Source: Arthrobacter alpinus
Lineage (GTDB): Bacteria; Actinomycetota; Actinomycetes; Actinomycetales; Micrococcaceae
DNA: 64,000 nucleotides
Reading direction: 5' to 3'
Assembly (NCBI RefSeq): GCF_001294625.1
Contig: NZ_CP012677.1
Span: 3,658,001-3,722,000 of the forward strand
The notes beneath the pieces were generated by a model, which was not told where the DNA came from, searched no databases, and saw only the letters and a list, made by a program, of their open reading frames with translations. Shown piece after piece: positions 42,397 to 50,999 of the stretch. Made by a program: the position numbers and the translations under genes. Numbering within the stretch: the stretch's first letter is position 1; each line of letters starts with the position of its first letter.

Positions 42397-43110
42397 GTGG
42401 AAAATAATAAGTTGGAATTGCCGCAGTTGGGCCCCAAAGCGGGTGGCGCGGAGCCCGTCGCGGCGATCTCTAAAGCCCGTGCTGCCGTTCTGGAACGGCT
42501 AAGAGCCGCCGACGGCGCGCTGAGCGTTGAAAAGTTGGCCGCTGGAACCGGCCAACACACCAATACGGTTCGGGAGCATTTGGAGGCCCTCGTTGTCGCT
42601 GGTTTCGCTGCCTGCACGACGGCGCCAAGTACCGGGCGCGGCCGGCCCGCCAAACTGTATTCGGCCACCCTGGGCGAGGTGCGGCCCACAGGTTATGCCG
42701 CACTGGCGGCCGCGCTGGCCAGCCACATTGCCGCGACAAGCAAGGACCCGGCGGGTGCAGGCGACCTGGCCGGACGGCAATGGGCCCATGCAATGACGCT
42801 GCCAGGGAGCGTGCAAGCGCACGTACCGGACGCGGCAGGGGCGCACCAGGCCAGGCGCCGTGTTCTCAGCGCGTTGCAAGATGCCGGCTTCGGCGTCCAA
42901 GGCGATGCTGATGCCACCGAGCTGACCTTGACGACCTGTCCCATCCTTGCCGCTGCCCGGGAAAACCCGAAGGTGGTGTGCGCCGTGCACCTCGGCCTGG
43001 TCAAGGGCTTGCTGGAAGGCAGCGGCATCTTAGAAAACGACGTTGAGTTGGTGCCTTTCTCCGGACCCGGAAAATGCTCACTTCACCTGCCGGCAGTGCC
43101 AACCCCGTGA
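42397..43110 (+). CDS. SufR-like HTH regulator with C-terminal cysteines
   Basis: A 237-residue winged-helix protein. The helix-turn-helix is SVEKLAAGTGQHTNTVREHLEAL with wing GRGRPAKLYSA. The C-terminal part has Cys181 (TTCPILAAARENP), Cys195 (VVCAVHLGLVKGLLEG) and Cys227 (GPGKCSLHL). This spacing is that of SufR-type regulators, which bind an Fe-S cluster. It heads the NnrS-nitrite reductase operon, so an NO- or redox-sensing role is inferred. The GTG start at 42397 is preceded by an A/T-rich -10-like sequence only 5-20 bases away, so the transcript may be leaderless. Confidence 0.75.
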   Translation: MENNKLELPQLGPKAGGAEPVAAISKARAAVLERLRAADGALSVEKLAAGTGQHTNTVREHLEALVVAGFAACTTAPSTGRGRPAKLYSATLGEVRPTGYAALAAALASHIAATSKDPAGAGDLAGRQWAHAMTLPGSVQAHVPDAAGAHQARRRVLSALQDAGFGVQGDADATELTLTTCPILAAARENPKVVCAVHLGLVKGLLEGSGILENDVELVPFSGPGKCSLHLPAVPTP

Positions 43111-44315
43111 GCGGGCGCGAAATTACCGCACGCCAGGCCGGCAGGGGACGCCAGCCCAGCATGGTGCGGCCAGATAGGTTACGGCCAGGGAAATCCGGCG
43201 GCAGGAACGCACGCGACCGCCGCACCAAGGCGTTCCTGCGCAAACCTGTGTTCAGGATGTTATTTCTGCTACCAGCCGGGGCCGCCCTGCTGGTGGGCCT
43301 GAACGCCGGGCTGCAACTCCTCGGAGCAGACGCCCCCGTCAAGCTGGAGCGGTTCCCGGAAATCCATGGCATGTTACTTGTCCTGAGCTTTGTGGGCACC
43401 GTGATTGCCCTTGAGCGCAGCGTCGCCTTGGGCAAGGCCGCCGGATATGCCTCCCCGGCATTGCTGGGCGCAGCGGGGCTGCTCATGATCTCCCCGCTGC
43501 CCTTGTGGATCGGGAAGGTGGCGCTGCTGGCCGGGACAGTCGCCATGGTGCTGGTCTACATCCCACTGTGGCGGCGCCAGTGCGAGAACGTAGTGTTGAT
43601 CCAAATCCTGGGCGGGGTCACCGCAGTGGGTGCTGCGGCGCTGTGGCTGAGAATTCCCAGCATTGCCGTGCTGCTGCCGTTCCTGGTCAGCTTTGTGGTG
43701 CTGACTATTGCCGGGGAACGGCTGGAACTGGCCAGGATCGGCATCTCCAGCCGCAAGGCCGAGCCGCTGCTGACAGCCCTGGCATTTGCCCTGACGGCGG
43801 CAGCGGCGGCCACGCTGCTGTGGCCTGCCATCGGCTACCCGCTCTTTGGGCTGGCGCTGTTGACCATGGTGGGCTGGCTTGTGGGGTTTGACGCGGCCCG
43901 CAAGACCATCCGCTCGGACGGACTTCCGCGGTACATTGCTGCCTGCCTACTGGCGGGTTATGGCTGGCTGGCGGTTGCCGGCGTCGTACTGGCACTACAG
44001 GAGAGCCCCCTGACGGGAGCCTCCTACGACGTGGTGGTCCACTCGGTATTCCTGGGCTTCACCATCTCGATGATCATGGCCCACGCACCCGTCATTTTAC
44101 CGGCGGTGCTGCGCAAACCGCTGCCGTACACCGAACTGTTTTGGGTCCCGGCCGTTCTGCTGCACGGGTCGTTGCTGCTCCGGCTGGGCATGGGCGACGC
44201 CGCCGGAGTCCATGGCGCCTGGGTCGCCGGCGGCGTGCTCAACGTGACCGCGATTTTACTGTTTGCCATCATGGCCGTCTACCAGGCCACCCGTCCACCG
44301 AAAGTCACACAGTGA
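43107..44315 (+). CDS. NnrS-like membrane protein
   Basis: A 402-residue protein with about twelve transmembrane segments. The conserved NnrS feature HSVFLGFTISMIMAHAPVILP is present near residue 320, with FPEIHGMLLVLSFVGTVIALERSVAL at about 85-110; these histidines are the likely haem or metal ligands. NnrS proteins reduce nitrosative stress during denitrification. The GTG at 43107 overlaps the regulator stop (GTGA), which I prefer over an ATG at 43074 inside the regulator. The 3' end overlaps the nitrite reductase start by GTGA. Family assignment is moderately firm. Confidence 0.75.
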   Translation: MSGREITARQAGRGRQPSMVRPDRLRPGKSGGRNARDRRTKAFLRKPVFRMLFLLPAGAALLVGLNAGLQLLGADAPVKLERFPEIHGMLLVLSFVGTVIALERSVALGKAAGYASPALLGAAGLLMISPLPLWIGKVALLAGTVAMVLVYIPLWRRQCENVVLIQILGGVTAVGAAALWLRIPSIAVLLPFLVSFVVLTIAGERLELARIGISSRKAEPLLTALAFALTAAAAATLLWPAIGYPLFGLALLTMVGWLVGFDAARKTIRSDGLPRYIAACLLAGYGWLAVAGVVLALQESPLTGASYDVVVHSVFLGFTISMIMAHAPVILPAVLRKPLPYTELFWVPAVLLHGSLLLRLGMGDAAGVHGAWVAGGVLNVTAILLFAIMAVYQATRPPKVTQ

Positions 44316-47014
44316 ACATCAACCTGAGAGCGCCCGGCACCAGCCCGCCCGGCCTGAGCCGTGCCGGCTGGCACTTGCGCGCCAACGCGCCAGCCATCTT
44401 CTGGCTCGTGGCGCTCGTGGTGGTGGTGCTCATCCACCGCAACATCCCGGCGTCGGGCTGGCTCATGGTGCACCTGCTGTTGCTGGGTGCGGTGACCAAC
44501 TCAATTTTGGTGTGGAGCTGGCACTTTGCCCAGGCGCTGCTGCGCGGCCCCAATCCGGGTTCGCGCGGCATGGTGGCCAGGCTGGTGCTGCTGAACGTGG
44601 GAGTGCTGGCTGTGGTCGCGTCCATGGTGGCGGGGATTTGGTTGCTGACGTTACTGGGCAGCGTCCTGGTGGGTGCGGTGGTCGCGGCGCACGCCGTGGT
44701 GCTAGGCGTTCGTGCGCGCAAAGCCCTGCCATCCCGCTTCGGCGCCACAGTTTGGTACTACGTGGCGGCCTGCCTGCTGCTGCCGGTGGGCGCTGGGGTG
44801 GGGGCCTCGCTCGCCGCCGGGCTGACGGGCGAGGTGCACGCCCGTCTGCTGCTGGTCCACGTCGCGGTCAACGTCCTGGGTTTTGTGGGCCTGACGGTGT
44901 TGGGCACGTTGATGACGCTGCTGCCCACCATGTTGCACACACGCTTGGCCGACGGCGCCGAAGCAGTGGCGCGCCACGGTGCAGTCCCGCTGTGGGCGGG
45001 CGTGCTGGTGACCAGTGCCGGTGCCGCGGCGGGGGTGATGTTCCTGTGCACCCTGGGTTTGCTGGTGTACCTGGGCGGTGTGTTGTATATCTGCCTGCCC
45101 CTGGCGAAGGTGGTCAGGGCCAAAGCGCCCACCACCTTTGCCCCGTTGTCCGCGTTGGCCGCCCTGGCCTGGCTGCTTGTCTCGCTCGCGTGGCTGGTGG
45201 TGTTGACCCTCACCTCAGGGGGGTGGGAGGGCTTGCACCGCGGGCTTGAGACGGTGGCCCCCGTACTGGCGGCAGGATTTGCCGCACAGGTGCTGGGCGC
45301 TGCGCTGACCTATCTGGTGCCGGTGGTGATGGGTGGGGGCCCCTCCGCCATGAAGGGCCGTGTGGCCATCTTGGACAAGGCGGCCGTGTTCCGGGTGGCA
45401 CTGACCAACCTGGCACTGCTGGTATCGCTGCTGCCGGTGCCCAGTCTGGTCCGGGTCGGCACCACGTTCCTGGTGCTGGCCGGGCTGGCCTGGTTCCTGC
45501 CGCTGCTAGCTATGGCATTGCTGAAAAAACCCGCCGTTCCTGGTACCGGTGCGACGCCGGGCGCCACGGTGCCCGCCGTTGCTTCGGCCCCGGCCCCGGC
45601 CCCGGCCGCCCATGACCTCGCCCCGGGAAGAAGGTGGGGGATGGCGGCGACCGGACTGGCCGTCGTCGTGCTGGTCATGGTGGCTGGCATCGTCGCGGAC
45701 CCTTCGGCGCTGCCGGGGCTGAATCAGGCTGGCTCGCAATCAGCCCTGCAAGCCACCGGGCAGACCACCACCGTGGAGATGACCATGAAGGACATGCGCT
45801 TCCACCCGGACAAGGTGGAGGTTCCGGTGGGCAACAAGCTGGTCATCAACGTGGTCAACGAGGACTCCATGGTGCACGATCTTGTCACCGCGAGTGGGGC
45901 AGAATCCGGCCGGCTGTATCCGGGGGAGAAGGCCACCGTGAATGCGGGCGTGATCGGGACCTCAGAGGATGGCTGGTGCAGCATTGCCGGGCACAAACAG
46001 CAGGGCATGGTGTTCACCATTGTGTCCACCGGAGGGCCCGCATCGGCGCCAACGGCCACGCCACCGGGGGGCATGCCGGGGATGGATCACGGCACAACCA
46101 ACCCCTCGGGTGCGCCCAGCGCCGCCTCCCTACTGGACTTCATGAGGGCGCCGGCGGCGGGTTTCACCGCGCACGACGCCGTGCTGCCAGCACTTAGCCC
46201 CGCCGTCCTCACCGGGACCGTTCATGAGCTCACCATGAAAGTATCCGAGGCCGAACGGGAGGTGGCGGCGGGGGTCACGCAGAAACTGTGGATGTTCAAC
46301 GGTACCGCCCCCGGCCCCACGTTGCGCGGAAAAGTGGGCGACAAGTTCGTGATCACGCTCAGCAATGACGGTTCCCTGGGCCATTCGATTGACTTCCACG
46401 CCGGCGCACTGGCACCCGATGGGCCCATGCGGACCATCAATCCCGGCGAGACGCTGACGTATTCGTTCACGGCCACCCGCACCGGGATCTGGATGTATCA
46501 CTGCAGCACCATGCCCATGAGCTTGCACATTGCCAACGGCATGTTTGGTGCCGTGATCATTGATCCGCCCAACTTGCCGCCCGTGGACAAGGAGTACGTC
46601 CTCATCCAGTCGGAGCTGTACCTGGGGTCGCAGGGCGGTGTCGCGGACTTGGCGAAGATCCAGGCGGAGAAGCCGGACGCCGTCGTGTTCAACGGCTACG
46701 CCAACCAGTACAAGTTCAGCCCGCTGCCGGCGACGGTTGGCGAGCGGGTACGGATTTGGGTGCTCGACGCCGGACCCAACCGGGCGTCGTCATTCCATGT
46801 GGTGGGCGGCCAGTTCAGCACGGTTTGGAGTGAGGGCCGGTACCTGTTGGACGGCTCGGACCCCGCAGCCGGTGCCCAGGCGTTGGCTCTTGCCCCGGCG
46901 CAGGGCGGTTTTGTGGAGTTGAGCTTCCCCGAGGCCGGCAGCTACCCGTTTATCTCGCACAGCATGGTCGACGCCGAACGCGGTGCCGCCGGAGTGTTCG
47001 AGATCGGCAACTAG
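44312..47014 (+). CDS. Membrane-cupredoxin-copper nitrite reductase fusion
   Basis: A 900-residue multidomain protein. Residues about 25-430 form a membrane domain of roughly ten segments; a further segment lies near 455. Residues 485-575 are a cupredoxin with a full type 1 copper site: His522, Cys556 (WCSIAGH), His561 and Met566. Residues 607-900 are a two-domain AniA/NirK nitrite reductase: type 1 ligands His691, Cys731, His739, Met744; type 2 ligands His696, His730, His883; catalytic Asp694 (HSIDFHA) and His829 (FHVVGG). It should reduce nitrite to NO outside the membrane, with the built-in cupredoxin as electron donor and the membrane part as possible quinol or electron entry. The GTG start overlaps the NnrS-like gene. 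Confidence 0.85.
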   Translation: MNINLRAPGTSPPGLSRAGWHLRANAPAIFWLVALVVVVLIHRNIPASGWLMVHLLLLGAVTNSILVWSWHFAQALLRGPNPGSRGMVARLVLLNVGVLAVVASMVAGIWLLTLLGSVLVGAVVAAHAVVLGVRARKALPSRFGATVWYYVAACLLLPVGAGVGASLAAGLTGEVHARLLLVHVAVNVLGFVGLTVLGTLMTLLPTMLHTRLADGAEAVARHGAVPLWAGVLVTSAGAAAGVMFLCTLGLLVYLGGVLYICLPLAKVVRAKAPTTFAPLSALAALAWLLVSLAWLVVLTLTSGGWEGLHRGLETVAPVLAAGFAAQVLGAALTYLVPVVMGGGPSAMKGRVAILDKAAVFRVALTNLALLVSLLPVPSLVRVGTTFLVLAGLAWFLPLLAMALLKKPAVPGTGATPGATVPAVASAPAPAPAAHDLAPGRRWGMAATGLAVVVLVMVAGIVADPSALPGLNQAGSQSALQATGQTTTVEMTMKDMRFHPDKVEVPVGNKLVINVVNEDSMVHDLVTASGAESGRLYPGEKATVNAGVIGTSEDGWCSIAGHKQQGMVFTIVSTGGPASAPTATPPGGMPGMDHGTTNPSGAPSAASLLDFMRAPAAGFTAHDAVLPALSPAVLTGTVHELTMKVSEAEREVAAGVTQKLWMFNGTAPGPTLRGKVGDKFVITLSNDGSLGHSIDFHAGALAPDGPMRTINPGETLTYSFTATRTGIWMYHCSTMPMSLHIANGMFGAVIIDPPNLPPVDKEYVLIQSELYLGSQGGVADLAKIQAEKPDAVVFNGYANQYKFSPLPATVGERVRIWVLDAGPNRASSFHVVGGQFSTVWSEGRYLLDGSDPAAGAQALALAPAQGGFVELSFPEAGSYPFISHSMVDAERGAAGVFEIGN

Positions 47015-47069
47015 CCGATTCGCCCGCTCCGGTCCCTCCGTGGGCCCGGAGAGCGGCGAAAATCACGCA

Positions 47070-48752
47070 TCAGGGGTATTTTCTGCTGCTTTCCGTGCGT
47101 TGATTGATGGGGGAGGTGGGGATTTTCCGTGCCGCCGCGGCCACAAAGAACGCTCCCACCAGGCCGATGAACAAGAACATGGCAGCTGCCAGGACGGACG
47201 CGCTGACGGCCTGTGCAAAGCCGTCGGAGAGCGCGCTGACCGCTGCCGGCCCGGCGTCGCCCAATGGACCGTGGGAGCCCTGCTGTGCGAATTGGGGGAC
47301 CACGCCGCCAGCTGAGCTGCTCAGTTGCTTGGCCAGGGTGTCAACCTGGTTGGCGGGCACGCCCGGCACGTCGGCCAGTAGTCCGCTTGCCCGGTTCACG
47401 GCGTAGTGCGCCAGCACGCTGCCCATGATGGCGGACCCCAAGGCCGCGCCCAGCTGCCGCACGGTACTTTGGGTGGCCGAACCTTGCCCGGAAACAGCCA
47501 CGGGGATGTCGGCCAGAACCGTCCCCGTCAATTGTGCCGAGGCCAGGCCAAGGCCCAGGCCATAAATCACAAGGAGCGCTGCAATGAGCCAGACGGATGT
47601 TGATGAGGTGATTACCAGGCCAAGGACAAGCAGTCCCGCTGCCTCTAGCGCCAAACCGATGATCACAACATTGGGCGGTCCCATCCGCACGGCCAGTTGC
47701 CGGGCCGACGCGCCGGAGAAGAAGGCGCCAAGTGCCATCGCCGCGAGCACGAACCCTGCGTTGAGCGTTCCCAGCCCCAAAATGTTGATCAGATACAGCG
47801 GCAGGACCAGGAGCAGGCCGAATTCGCCGATGGCCACCATGGCCGCCACGGAGTTGCCCCAGGAAAAGGTCCGCACCTTGAACAGGCTCAGATCTAAAAT
47901 GGCTGAGCGGTTAAGCCGGGCCCGTCGCATTTCCCACACGATAAATGCCAAGAGCAGGACGATACTTGCGGCGAGGGTGATCGGAACTGCTGAGATGGTG
48001 GCGTCGGCCGGCCAGCTGATGGGGCCCAGGCTCAGGGCACCCTTGGCCGACCACCACCCCAGTGTGGGGCCCTCGATCAGGGCGAACACGAATAAGCCGA
48101 AGCCTCCGGCGCTAAGTAGCAGGCCCAGGAAGTCCAGCCCTGCCTTGTCGTTGGGGGAGCGTGTTTCAGGAACAAACAGCACAGCGCCCACCAACACTGC
48201 CAGACCTAGGGGGATGTTCACGATGAAGATCCACTGCCAGGAAAATGACGAGGTCAGCCAGCCGCCCAACAGAGGGCCAATGGCCGCCATGCCGGAGATG
48301 ACTGCGCCCCAGATGGCGAACGCCGTGGTCCGGTCCTTGCCAAAAAAGGTGGAGTTAACGCTGGACAGTGTCGAGGGCAGCACGGCTGCGCCGCCCACAC
48401 CCTGTAGGACGCGGCTGAGGATCAAGCCGGTGGCGTCGTGCGAGAGGGCAGCGAAGATGCTGCCGGCCATGAACAGGACCACGCCGATCATGAACAGGTT
48501 GCGGCGCCCGAACCTGTCGCCGAGGCGTCCGCTGGTCAGCAACAACGCCGCGAGGACCACCGAGTAGAGGCTGTTGACCCACTGGGCCTCGTTCAGGTCA
48601 AGATGGAGGTCGTTGATGATGGTGGGCAGGGAGACGCCCACAATGGTGCCGTCGATGACGATCATGGACAGGCCGGCCGCCAAGACACCCAGCCCGGCCC
48701 ACTTGTTCGGGGACGGTTTGCCTACCGATTTGTGGTTCGCTAGTTCGTACAT
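47070..48752 (-). CDS. MFS multidrug exporter (DHA2/EmrB-QacA, 14 TM)
   Basis: A 560-residue drug:proton antiporter. Motif A between TM2 and TM3 is LLTSGRLGDRFGRRNLFMIG; motif C, the antiporter motif, is AAIGPLLGGWLTSSFSWQWIF. VDGTIVGVSLPTI-like motif D1 (MIVIDGTIVGVSLPTI) is in TM1. The 14-segment length matches DHA2. An 18-bp palindrome lies 34 bp upstream of the ATG and may be an operator. The substrate is unknown. It is downstream of, and convergent with, the nitrite reductase gene. Confidence 0.88.
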   Translation of the reverse strand: MYELANHKSVGKPSPNKWAGLGVLAAGLSMIVIDGTIVGVSLPTIINDLHLDLNEAQWVNSLYSVVLAALLLTSGRLGDRFGRRNLFMIGVVLFMAGSIFAALSHDATGLILSRVLQGVGGAAVLPSTLSSVNSTFFGKDRTTAFAIWGAVISGMAAIGPLLGGWLTSSFSWQWIFIVNIPLGLAVLVGAVLFVPETRSPNDKAGLDFLGLLLSAGGFGLFVFALIEGPTLGWWSAKGALSLGPISWPADATISAVPITLAASIVLLLAFIVWEMRRARLNRSAILDLSLFKVRTFSWGNSVAAMVAIGEFGLLLVLPLYLINILGLGTLNAGFVLAAMALGAFFSGASARQLAVRMGPPNVVIIGLALEAAGLLVLGLVITSSTSVWLIAALLVIYGLGLGLASAQLTGTVLADIPVAVSGQGSATQSTVRQLGAALGSAIMGSVLAHYAVNRASGLLADVPGVPANQVDTLAKQLSSSAGGVVPQFAQQGSHGPLGDAGPAAVSALSDGFAQAVSASVLAAAMFLFIGLVGAFFVAAAARKIPTSPINQRTESSRKYP

Positions 48753-48785
48753 GATCCCAAGCTACGCCTGCAGGTTCGCTGACCC

Positions 48786-48803
48786 ATCAACCATCTGGTT
48801 GAT
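48786..48803. promoter_or_regulatory. Palindromic operator candidate for the exporter gene
   Basis: ATCAACCATCTGGTTGAT is a perfect palindrome of 8-base arms around TC. It lies 34 bp upstream of the exporter start codon, where a TetR- or MarR-type repressor would bind. Confidence 0.6.
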
Positions 48804-48829
48804 TAGCGCTTCGCGTCCGGTGGCATGCT

Positions 48830-48873
48830 GGTGGTCAAGCCTGGCGAGATCGACTTCGACAGGCTCGACCGCC
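48830..48873 (-). terminator. Imperfect hairpin behind the SDR operon
   Basis: GGTGGTCAAGCCTGGCG (48830-48846) pairs imperfectly with CGACAGGCTCGACCGCC (48857-48873). The TTCGACAGGCTCGACC word is a common dispersed hairpin sequence in actinobacteria. It lies just past the SDR stop. Confidence 0.5.
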
Positions 48874-48879
48874 GGGAGA

Positions 48880-49686
48880 TTAGTCCCAGATGTTGTCTCC
48901 GCGCAGTGAAGCGTCGGCGCCACCGTCGGTGTAGATGGTCTGGCCCGTCGTGTGGGTGTTCTCTTCGCTGGTCAGCCACGCCAGCAGGCGGGCAATCACA
49001 ACGGACTCGGAATGTCCGTTCAACGGCATCGGGACGTTGGAATCAACCATTTTGCGGCCTTCCTCGGTTGCCAGTAGCTTTTCGGTCATGGCCGAAACGA
49101 CGGTGCCCGGTGCCACGGCGTTCAACGGGATGCCGGCGCCGGCCCAGCGCGGGGTGATGGATTCCCGGCGCACCCAGCGGCTCAGTGCGCGCTTGCTGGA
49201 GGGATAGTTCAAGTAGCCTTCGGCCGGACCCTTCTCGGCGAGGGCTGCCCCGATGGTTACCGCGGCCGCCTCATCTCCAAGGAGCAGTGCATCGACGAGT
49301 TCGGGGGAATTCGGTTGAAGCGATGCCATGGAACTGACGACGGCAGCACGCGGGCTTGCGCTCTTAGCCAGGGTGGGGGCCAGGTGCTCGAGGAATTCGG
49401 TGACACCGAAGTAGTTCACCTTGACGGTCAGCGGGATGGGGGCGGAGATGCCTGCGCAGGCGATGACGGCGTCCACGTTTCCCTTGGCCAGTTCCACGGC
49501 CTTGGCCGCGGCCGTGGCGCGTCCCTCGGAAGTGCTGAGGTCAGCTTCGACGTCAGCACCCCTCAGATCGACGCCGATGACCGTTTCACCGCGGTCGCGG
49601 AGCAGGGCTGCGGTGGCTGCGCCAATCCCGGAACCTGCCCCGGTGACGATGTACGTGCGGGGGGAGGAAGTGTTGCTGGTAGTCAT
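48880..49686 (-). CDS. Short-chain dehydrogenase/reductase (3-alpha-HSD-like)
   Basis: A 268-residue NAD(P)-dependent oxidoreductase. The cofactor motif is YIVTGAGSGIGAATA, the Asn-Ala-Gly equivalent is VIACAGIS, and the catalytic residues are Ser (VVSSMAS) and the YPSSK pair in LNYPSSKRALSRW. The insert between strand and catalytic Tyr (LVDALLLGDEAAAV) resembles 3-alpha-hydroxysteroid dehydrogenase/carbonyl reductases. It is the last gene of an SDR-MarR-SDR operon; its ATG overlaps the MarR stop (ATGA). Confidence 0.85.
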   Translation of the reverse strand: MTTSNTSSPRTYIVTGAGSGIGAATAALLRDRGETVIGVDLRGADVEADLSTSEGRATAAAKAVELAKGNVDAVIACAGISAPIPLTVKVNYFGVTEFLEHLAPTLAKSASPRAAVVSSMASLQPNSPELVDALLLGDEAAAVTIGAALAEKGPAEGYLNYPSSKRALSRWVRRESITPRWAGAGIPLNAVAPGTVVSAMTEKLLATEEGRKMVDSNVPMPLNGHSESVVIARLLAWLTSEENTHTTGQTIYTDGGADASLRGDNIWD

Positions 49687-50204
49687 TGTTTTGCTCCTTT
49701 GACGTGGTCCCGGCCTTCTGGGCCGGGCGTGGTTGTGGTGGTGCGGAGGTGCTTGGAGAAGTCGATGGTGGATGTCTCGAATTTTTGCAGCAGGCGGACC
49801 AGTGCGCCGCGGTCCGGCTCTGACCAGCCAGTAAGTAATTCATCGACGAGGCCGTCCCCGGCCCGGACGAAGGCGTTGGCCACACGTTTTCCGGCAGGAG
49901 TGAGCTTGATGAGCTGGGCCCTGGCATCGGCGGGATCGGCGATACGTTCGGCTAGTCCAGCCGCGGTTAGACGGAGCGTAATTTTGCTAATGTTGGACGC
50001 CCCGGTCACCATGCGGTTCGCCAACTGCGAGGGGCGTTGCGGCCCATCCGCAGACAGCACGGTAATGGTGGTGATGGCCGCGGAATCAAGCTCCACGCCT
50101 TCCCTTGCCACGACAGAAGTGAGGAAGTCCGGTGCCGTCCATTGCCCAATGATTCGGGTCAGCGAAGCCATGAGGGCGTCCTGGTAGTGGCTTTCTTTAG
50201 GCAC
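49683..50204 (-). CDS. MarR-family regulator between two SDR genes
   Basis: A winged-helix regulator of about 173 residues. It contains the MarR features RPSQLANRMVTGASNISKITLRLTAAGL (recognition region) and wing RIADPADARAQLIKLTPAG. The GTG at 50204 overlaps the end of the preceding SDR gene by eight bases; an ATG at 50171 is the alternative. Being sandwiched and coupled on both sides, it probably autoregulates the operon, perhaps through the palindrome at 50987-50999. The ligand may be the SDR substrate. Confidence 0.82.
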   Translation of the reverse strand: MPKESHYQDALMASLTRIIGQWTAPDFLTSVVAREGVELDSAAITTITVLSADGPQRPSQLANRMVTGASNISKITLRLTAAGLAERIADPADARAQLIKLTPAGKRVANAFVRAGDGLVDELLTGWSEPDRGALVRLLQKFETSTIDFSKHLRTTTTTPGPEGRDHVKGAKQ

Positions 50205-50940
50205 TGGTGCCGCCGTCCACCGGCAAGATGACACCGGTAACAAAGCTTGCCTCATCCGAGAGCAGCCAGCTGACAGCGTTGGCGATCTCTTCAGGCTGGC
50301 CCAGGCGCTTCAGAGGGACCTCGGCCGTATACCCGGCTTTGGCCTGTGCAGGCAGGGACGCCAGCGCCGCGGTTTCGATGGCGCCCGGGGCGACGGCGTT
50401 GACCCGGATTCCGTGCTCTGCATTTTCCAGCGCCACACTTCGGGTCAGGCTGACAACCCCGTGCTTGGCTGCTCCGTACGGGGTCAGCTGCGGAGTGGCC
50501 GAAAGGCCCGCAACGGAAGCGATGTTGACTACTGCGCCGCCACCGTGGGTGCGGAAGTGGGCGATCTGGGCTTTCAGTGCCAAGAAGGTGCCGCGGAGCG
50601 TGACGTTCATGACCCGGTCCCAGTCGGTGTCGGCAACTTCCTCCACGCGTTGGGGCATGGCGCCGATGCCGGCGTTGTTCACGGCTAGATCAAGGCTGCC
50701 AAAGGTGTCCAGCGCGAAGGCGGTCAAGGCGGCAACATCGGCGGACTGGCTGACGTCCGCGTGCATGTACGCTGCCTTGCCGCCAGCTGCCGTAATGAGC
50801 CCAACGGTTTCAGCGCCGGCGGCGTCGTTGATGTCAGAGACCACGACGGCGGCACCCTCGGTGGCGAGCCGGAGTGCAATGGCGCGGCCAATCCCGGCGC
50901 CTGCGGCTGTGACGAGGGCGGTCTTGTGATTGAAGAGCAT
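50197..50940 (-). CDS. Short-chain dehydrogenase/reductase
   Basis: A 247-residue classical SDR. The cofactor motif is ALVTAAGAGIGRAIALRLA, the structural motif is AVNNAGIGA, and the catalytic tetrad includes Ser (VNIASVAG) and YGAAK. The C-terminal LLSDEASFVTGVILPVDGG is the classical ending. The acidic residue after strand 2 (VVVSDIND) suggests NAD rather than NADP. It is the first gene of the operon with the MarR regulator and the second SDR; the substrate is unknown. Confidence 0.88.
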   Translation of the reverse strand: MLFNHKTALVTAAGAGIGRAIALRLATEGAAVVVSDINDAAGAETVGLITAAGGKAAYMHADVSQSADVAALTAFALDTFGSLDLAVNNAGIGAMPQRVEEVADTDWDRVMNVTLRGTFLALKAQIAHFRTHGGGAVVNIASVAGLSATPQLTPYGAAKHGVVSLTRSVALENAEHGIRVNAVAPGAIETAALASLPAQAKAGYTAEVPLKRLGQPEEIANAVSWLLSDEASFVTGVILPVDGGTSA

Positions 50941-50986
50941 GGGTTCTCCTGGCTATTCGGCTGTGCAAGGAAGACGCATTTTTTTG

Positions 50987-50999
50987 TGTCTTCAAGACA
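50987..50999. promoter_or_regulatory. Palindrome upstream of the SDR-MarR-SDR operon
   Basis: TGTCTTCAAGACA is a perfect inverted repeat with one central base, 47 bp upstream of the first SDR start. It is a plausible MarR operator. Confidence 0.5.

Noticed and set aside
44141..44311. 57-codon upstream extension of the nitrite reductase fusion
   Set aside because: It lies inside the NnrS-like gene; the GTG at 44312 overlapping that stop gives a sensible N-terminus before the first membrane segment.
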